A DNA stretch of 64,000 nt, taken from contig WOGZ01000018.1 in the NCBI GenBank assembly GCA_009733775.1, positions 181,473 to 245,472 of the forward strand, written 5' to 3'. Below the pieces are notes generated by a model. The model was not told the DNA's origin, searched no databases, and worked only from the letters and a program-made list of their open reading frames with translations. The translations under genes and the position numbers were made by a program. The DNA is from Alectoria sarmentosa. Taxonomy: Eukaryota > Ascomycota > Lecanoromycetes > Lecanorales > Parmeliaceae. Positions 56,901 to 64,000 of the stretch are shown in pieces (the first letter of the stretch is position 1; each line of letters opens with the position of its first letter).

Positions 56901-57935
56901 TGTCGCTTGTTGGATGAGGGGAACTTTAAAGTTTTAGATTGCATAGAGTTCTTGGCGTGTTCGCTGAATGAGGACGGCCTGCCTGAGCAGGCGATCGAGC
57001 TGTGGCAATGGACGCTTCCTTGGAGGCTGAAGGGAGAACACGCGCTCTTTCGTTCGCTATATGTCATGCATGGACTGTCAACCGCTCTGCATAATCTTAG
57101 CAGATGGGAGGAGGCTGAGAAGATGACTCGACGCCGAATAAGGACTAGTCAAGAATTACACGGGAAGGAGCATGTGTCCACACAAAGAGCTGTGATCGAA
57201 CTTGCTAGTCTGCTGCTAGATCAGGGGAAAGGAGAAGAGGCAGAGATAGTTCTGCGGCAAACGGTGTCCCTGCATCAGACCGGTGACCCGTCGCTGTCTC
57301 AAGACTACCCGAGGCTCGACTGCTTGAGAGGTTTGGCGATCATCTTTCATAAGCAACGAAGATACCAAGAAGCTGAAGAATTGGGTCTGTCAGCTTTGAA
57401 AGGGATTGAGAGCCTGCTAGGTCCCAAACATTCGATAACATTAGAGACTGCCGGCATATATGCTATAATGTTGCTTGATAATGGGAAGCTTGACCTGGCA
57501 GAGAGAATGGTGCGTCGAGCGTTCAGTGGACATGAGAAGTTGCATGGCTCTGGGCATCCGTATACCTTAAGTGATCTTTTACACTTATCAAAAATTCAAA
57601 TTGCCCAGGGCGAACTTGAGCTTGCAGAAGAAACCGGATTACAAGCTTTAAGAGGATATGAAAAGACAATAGGAAATGAATATATTAACACGATAAGATG
57701 CAAGGGAAATTTAGCACTTGTATACTGGAAACAAAATCGACATCAAGAAGCCATTTCACTGTTGACGGACGTTTTGAAAGGGTACGAGAATGCCTTTCGT
57801 AAGGGCCATCCACATATTGCAGACGTGAAGGATACAATCGATGCCTGGAAACGAGAAGTCCGGATGCTACAAAGTCCATCGAACCTCGAGGGAGAGACAA
57901 TACACCCCAGCGCAGAAGAAATGAAGACAGATTAG
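53986..57935 (+). CDS. NLR-like STAND protein: alpha/beta-hydrolase, NB-ARC, TPR
   Basis: A fungal NLR-type receptor, probably for non-self or stress recognition. Exons 53986-54134, 54226-54520, 54757-55071, 55202-55361, 55526-55667 and 55718-57935 keep frame throughout, giving 1092 aa. Residues 50-290 form an alpha/beta-hydrolase of the SesB/lipase-like type: IIFIHGLTGDREKTW, nucleophile VAHSLGGLV (Ser140), GTPHAGSG, and a candidate catalytic His in HSNHMGMTKF (274). The NB-ARC domain follows: P-loop GIGGVGKS (349-356), Walker B WLLLLDN (about 424), VTSRNR, LPLAIAQAAAFI, and MHD-like MHRLVQ (about 648). The C-terminal half is TPR-like (EEAEKMTRRRIRTSQELHG, AEELGLSALKGIESLLG). No break is visible. 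Introns 2 to 5 are somewhat long; their borders are by eye. Confidence 0.88.
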
Positions 57936-59440
57936 GGCAAATGAAAGGGCCAATCGCCGAAAATGCTGTCCACTAAGGGGGGAAAGATTGACAGGAGGGA
58001 TCTCATTACGATAGCCACAGATATCTTCGTCATTACAATTAATGCAGATGAATCCTTTCCAGCAAACATCTCCTGCAGACCGAGGCAGGGTATTACTTTC
58101 TCCTCTCCGACTCCAGCCATCAATATGCAGTGCGAGTGGGGAAGGGAGCTCCAGCAATGTCCTGGGGGGGAAGCAAAAGGTTTGTGAATAGGAGTGAAGA
58201 ATGAATTAGGGGCCTTCACCTCACGCACGTCGAAAGTTCCATGTTTGTTTGTCCGACATTGATCCCCAGATGGTGGACTGAACAGACCGTCTCCAAAATT
58301 GATGAACAAAGCACAGAACAATCCATTCACAATTGACAACCATCAGTCATCGAGTCAGAAGACCTTCAGCACACCCTTCATACCCCATCCTACACCTCCC
58401 TCTCCCATCTTCGCCGCCACAAATCAGCCCAATTCCCATCTCAAACCCCAGCCCAAATCCATCATCCCAATCCCCTTCTCTATCGCCATACACCCCAACA
58501 ACCACCCCCAACCAAAACGTGCGCCAGCAACCCGAGATGACAACTCCCATCGAGACCCAATCAACCATCCAGATCCACTAGCAAGTATCCCTACCGAACA
58601 AACCCCCTCATATACCACCAGCCCCCCCCCCACAAAATCCATGCCCAACAAAACCAAACGGAACTCCCTACTTACATCTTCCCACACAGATTCACTTACA
58701 AAGCATCACAGCATCCGTGGCACCCAAAGAGCCTCTACAGCCGCTATCCGAAAACCTAAACAAAAAGTCACAATACAGCGCTTGGAGAGAACAATACTCT
58801 CCGACCAAGACAGACCATCGTGACATACAACAAACGAGGGCCAAACAGGTTCAGATACTCACGCTCTATGCCATGACTTAGTGCTCGTATACTCGAATGC
58901 ACACGTCATCACACGCAAAATGAGAATATACAAATGACACAAATAATGATTGAGTCGTCTCAACGCCCAGGGCTAGTAGCGAACAGAGGCCTGAACAGGC
59001 ATATCCTCGTTAACCCCAGCGCTAAGAAAAACTTCCATGTCTGTATAGCACGACATAGACGTGGAGTGAGAATGAAGCTAAATACAAGCCCGCCGCCCGA
59101 CGCGGGGGGGGGGATGGGAACAAGAACGCAATAGCTCTTCATTCGATTTCATCTCTTTCAGAGCCATTATTGCCTGGTGTAGTAGGACAGGCATATATAT
59201 ATACCACTCTATCATGCATGACACGTGTCTCCTGCCTGCTATGACCGCTTCTTTCTGGAAACATTCCATGCAATGGGCCCATGTGCCATGGCCACCATGC
59301 TGATTGACCTCTCGTGCAACTCTAATATTACCGGGAACAACTATTTTGATCGAATCCATTTTTTGAAAATTACTCAACCAAGAACGCGGTTATTCCCTCG
59401 AAGAGCCTGTGAATTTTGGAATAAATCTTAAGTTATCGTT
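57936..59440. other. Transition between last gene and AT-rich block
   Basis: No gene is supported. A Pro/Ser/Thr/His-rich frame (58299-58823, +) starts with ATG but reads like translated C-rich low-complexity DNA. The sequence keeps ordinary composition until about 59440. Confidence 0.45.
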
Positions 59441-62400
59441 TGAGTCTATTTAAAACCCATCGCGATGTCTATCACGTCGTCGTCGTCGAAAAACAAATTT
59501 TCAAATCGAAATTATTTATTTCATTTATTAAATCATGATATTCATTTATTATAAAAAACGCGTCGCATCGCATAAGATAATAATAAAATGAAGATTAATA
59601 ACATCGTTAAATAACTTGATAAATTTTTAATCTTATTCGAAATATTTTATTAAAGAGTTTTAAAAATATCTTTAACGAAGAATTTAAACGCATTTAAATG
59701 CGAATTTCAACGATAATAATAATAATATGCAAATTAATTACTTAAATTTACGTTTAAGTTGAAAATTATAAAAATAAAAATAAATGAATTTATTTTTTAA
59801 GAGTTTTCGAAGAAGAGCATCGTCGTCGTTATAAATTCGTTAATTAAAAATCGATTCACGATAAAATTCATAAATTAATTTATTAAAAAAAGATATTATA
59901 AAAATATTATAAATTAAAAAATTGTTAGAGATTACACGTAGGACTGTTTTTCGAAATAACAATTTCGATTATATTCAATACGTTCGCGATGATAATATAC
60001 GCAATTAATGTAATAATAATAAATTTATTTATTATAAAAAATTAAAACGTTGTTAAAAGCAAATTCGATTAATTTAATTTTATACGTTTGAAGATTATCG
60101 AAACGTATGAAATTAAATACGTTGATTAATTGATAAAATATGATTTTATAAAGAATTATAAAGCGATTATTATCGCATATCATTTTTTTAAAACCGCGAA
60201 TCTCGTTTTAAAGAGAAATATTTTTTTAAAAAAAAAACAATCTCATTTTTGCGAGCGCTTTATATATAATCATAATTTAAAATAATATTATAATTATTTA
60301 AATTACGAATATGATAAATATTATTATTAATTCATCGCGAGATATTATTAATATAACGCGATTAATTATAAAGATTATTAAATCGAATAATTTTATTATT
60401 ATTATTGCAAAAAAAACGATTAAAATCAAAATAAAAAATATGCGCGAGAAAAAAGTAAAAGAATTTATAATGCATTATTAATTAAATCATCAAAAATTAA
60501 TTCTTTTTAAAATTCAAAAATCAAAGCGCATAAAAATCGTCGAAATCAAATATATAATAAATTTCTTTTTTCAATATTAATAACTCGAGCAATTTTGATG
60601 CAATAAAAAAATGAAAACTTTTTAACGTAAAAACGTTTTTTTAAACGTATTAACATAAATCTCATTAAAAACTTTATTATAAAAACAATTTCAAGAAATT
60701 AATATCTATAATAAAAACGTTAATAAACGTATTAAAGTTTTAAAGAAAATTATAAAACAAATCTTTAAGGTTTTTGAATCTTTTAATAAAAGAAAAATTA
60801 ATTCGTTAAATTTTAATGTGTATTTTACGATAACAATTAATTTTAAAAAGATTAACATAATTTTTCAAATTTCAATGCACTTTTCAAAAAGATAAAAAAA
60901 AAATGAAAATTTTCAAAATTTTATAAACGACGCGTTTTCAAATACGTTAAATTTCGATATAAATAATGTTAATATAAATAAAATTAACGATAATAATGAA
61001 AGCGTTAATGATATTTCATTAATTTAAAATCAAGAAATTAATAATATCACATTTAATTAAAAAGTGTAATAAACGTTTAAAGCACGTTTAAAAACGAGAT
61101 TAAAAATCTCATTAATAAAATAAATGAAAAAATATATAAAGACTTTAAGAATTATCGAATTAATTTACATTAACGTATTATCTTTAAAGCTTAATTTTTA
61201 AATATCGTTTTTCTTTTTATTATTACCATTATTTTCAAATTTTAATTTTCGATTAAACTTGTTTATTTTTAAAAATAAATATTAAAATTACGATTTAAAT
61301 TTTATTATTCTCATTTTTTTAAATCAAATTTTTTTTTCATTTTCATTTTATAATGATTATTCAACGTTAACAATTTATTTTTCATCGTTTATATAACGAT
61401 ATTTTCGTTTATTCGTTTCGATAAAGATTATTATAACAAAAAAGAAAATAACGTTAAAATTAATTTATCGTTTATATAACGTTGAATTTCGTGATCGTGA
61501 AAATTTTAAAACGATAATAATAATAATTTTAATTTCAAAAGAAAAAAGATTGAAAATTATTTTTTATAATTGTTATAAATTAAAAAATTTAATTATAATT
61601 AATTTTCTTCGCAATTTCGTTATATGTGATTATAATATTATAATTATTCAAAAATTTTAAATTAATACGTGAATAATTATCACATATTATTTGATTAAGA
61701 TTTTTTATAATTTATGCTATTTCGAGACGATAAAATTCGACGACGATAAATTTAAAATATATATTTTTATATATAAAAATATTTCTTTAACAATCATCGC
61801 TTAATTTAACGCTTTTTTTATTAAAAATGTATTAATTCTAAAATTTTAATTAAATACGTTTTAAATTAAAAATAAAATCTTTATTCAAGTGATTAACGTA
61901 TAATATTTTCTTTTCTCGAAACACGAAAAAAATCGATATTAACATTTCGAAAACGAATCATTTCAAAAAAATTTAAATCATTAAAGAAAACTTTCGACGA
62001 TAATAATTATTTTCATTATTCGACTTTCGATAGATTAATCGAAACGATCGTTATCGACGATTTTAACATTCATTATTTCGTTTAAAAAAAGATTCACGTT
62101 AACGTTAATTTTAGGATATATAAAATGTTAAAAATCATAAACGAATTTCGATTTATTTAACATCTTTTCAAAAATATAAGAATTTATAAAACATTAAATT
62201 CGAAATCTCACATTTTAAATCTTTACTTTATAACAGAAAACTTTAATAATCGAATCGTTAAATGTTAAATTAAAAACGATTTAAACGTTACGTCGAATTA
62301 TTATTCGATTAAAATCGAAATAAACGTCGCGATTATAAAAATAAAGTTTTTAAAAAAATATAATTATATTAAAATAAATTAAAAAATGTTTAATAATGAA

Positions 62401-64000
62401 TTTACATTTCGAATATTTTAAATCCCTCGAGAAATCACGCTCAAAGAATTTAATTCTTATTTTTTAAATAATTATTAAAATTATTCACGCTTTTCTCTTT
62501 TTGTTTGCTTTTAAAAATAAAAATAAAAATTTCGAAAATTTAAATATATCGAGAAATTTAAAGTCGTTTTGATTAAAATCAAAAAATCAAAATAACATTT
62601 TTAAAACGTTAAAACGAAATTGAGATTTTACGATTTTTATATAATTAAATTTTATAAATAAAGCTTATCGCATAATAAATAAAAGAAACGATAATAAAAA
62701 CTCGATTTATAAAAAAATCATCGCATAAAATTTACGAAGATAATAAACGATATAAATAAAATTTATAAATTATTTAATTAAGTAAAAAATCGATTAATAT
62801 TATTCTCGTTATTTATTTTTAATTTTAAACGTTTTGATAACATTATAACGATATTAAAAAAAACAAAATAACGATTCTCGCGACGAGATTTTTTTTTAAA
62901 TTTCTTTTAATCGATTTTAATGATTTAAAAAGATTTTTTATTCGAAATCGATTTTAATTTTCGATATTATAATAAAAAAGATTTCGATAATAATTCGAAA
63001 ATCGTTCTTTTAAAACGTCGCAAAGAAAAACGAAATTTCGAATATCATTTTTTAAAAAAACTTATCGATTTTGCAAAAATCATTTATATAATTTTTTAAT
63101 AAGTGTTTAAAGTAAAGACATTATATTATAAATTTTAAAAATTTTATCACGATAATCTTTCGCAAGTTCGAAAAAAGAAATTATTTTATTTTAAAACATT
63201 ATTATTTCATCGCACTTTTTAACACATTAAATAAAATCTTCGAATTTATTTTAATTTTTTAATTATTTTATCTTACGACAAAGCATATTTTTATTTTCGA
63301 AAATTATTTTAAAAGAAAAAAAAGTATAATAACAAAATACGCGTTATATACATTAATCGAGAAAATTTATTTCATATAATAACAGAAAAGAATATATAAT
63401 CTTTTTTATTTGAACGTTTTCGAGACGTTTAATAATGTTAATTATTTTCGATTGCTTTATAACCTTCGCAAACGTAAAATTATTAATGTAATTATTAATT
63501 AAATTATAAGTTTCATTTTCGATCGCGAGATCAAAATTCGTGTTTTAAATTTTTTATTCAAAATCTTTTTTAACGAACAAATATTTTTCAAAATTTAAAC
63601 GTTTTTTTTTCGTTATATTATTATTATAATAATAATATAATAAAAATTTAATATATTTTAACATAAAATTTTTCGAAATAAAATATGTGAATAATATTAA
63701 ATAATAAATAATAAATCAAAAACATAATTGAAAAATGCATTAATAAAATAAAGACGATATATTTTATTTATCGTCGTTAAACGAAAAATCATATTTCGAT
63801 TTTCGATTTAAATAACTTTTATTTTATATATTTTATTTTAATTTTTAATTTTAATTTTATTTTTTCAAATCTTAAAAATGTCGTTTATAAAATCGAAAAT
63901 AATTTGAAATATTTGAGAATATATTTAAATTAACGTTTATATTTCAATATTTATATTAATAAAATAAAAAATAAAATTAATAACAAAATTTTAATTTTAA
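59441..64000. other. AT-rich block without long open frames (RIP-like)
   Basis: Base composition changes abruptly. In the line at 59641 only 10 of 60 bases are G or C. No frame of 60 codons survives on either strand over more than 4.5 kb. TpA steps are everywhere while CpA and TpG look scarce. Remaining cytosines are often followed by G: in the line at 59941, 6 of 9 C are in CpG. This is the picture of repeats heavily mutated by RIP, in a fungus with AT-rich genome compartments. I recognise no specific transposon. It runs past the window's right edge. Confidence 0.8.

Noticed and set aside
58299..58823. 174-codon ATG frame rich in Pro, Ser, Thr, His
   Set aside because: Composition follows C-rich DNA, no recognised domain or intron structure; kept out for lack of support.
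59441..64000. AT-rich block as mitochondrial DNA insertion or a centromere core
   Set aside because: No mitochondrial gene or tRNA is recognisable, and the lack of frames with CpG retention fits RIP-mutated repeats better; centromere identity cannot be judged from sequence.

Overview
The window comes from the nuclear genome of a filamentous ascomycete (Pezizomycotina, perhaps Dothideomycetes; I cannot name the species). The evidence is many short GT-AG introns of about 45-110 bp, fungal gene families (SUR2, a cnxABC-type locus, a TMEM205-like protein, fatty alcohol oxidase, GH16, F-box, NB-ARC/TPR), and signs of repeat-induced point mutation (RIP). These signs include a very AT-rich block with no long open frame from about 59441 to the right end.

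Left part (1-21981) is mostly conserved housekeeping. It holds a Gtr2/RagC GTPase (3' end cut by the window edge), an F-box/leucine-rich protein, TCTP/TMA19, the sphinganine C4-hydroxylase SUR2, a Ser/Thr-rich protein with a possible myristoylation signal, a bZIP factor, and adjacent MoaA and MoaC genes for the first steps of molybdenum cofactor synthesis. A 5'-truncated, frameshifted NB-ARC/TPR pseudogene follows. Last comes a protein made of six cold-shock domains.

Middle part (21982-37747) is gene-poor. It contains a 112-bp tandem repeat, a large low-complexity acidic protein gene, a broken gene for a secreted-looking protein, a very short F-box gene, an intact GH16 glucanase, and long stretches with microsatellites but no supportable gene.

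Right part (37748-50633) is dominated by a local family of short proteins. Each member combines an F-box-like N-terminus (LPLEL...ILSYLS), an LRRTH motif and two CxxC pairs. I find eight copies on both strands: three intact and five broken by frameshifts and/or in-frame stops. One copy has grown a 20-unit Ser-Gln repeat tail. A TMEM205-like gene, a cytochrome P450 remnant, a nucleotidyltransferase and a 55-base assembly gap lie among them.

The last genes are a fatty alcohol oxidase and a complete alpha/beta-hydrolase - NB-ARC - TPR protein (fungal NLR-like). After these the sequence becomes the AT-rich block. The NLR-like gene is intact while its relative at 17.2-19.4 kb is decayed, which fits birth-and-death turnover. 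All exon boundaries below were read by eye from splice consensus, reading frame and family similarity; none has transcript support.
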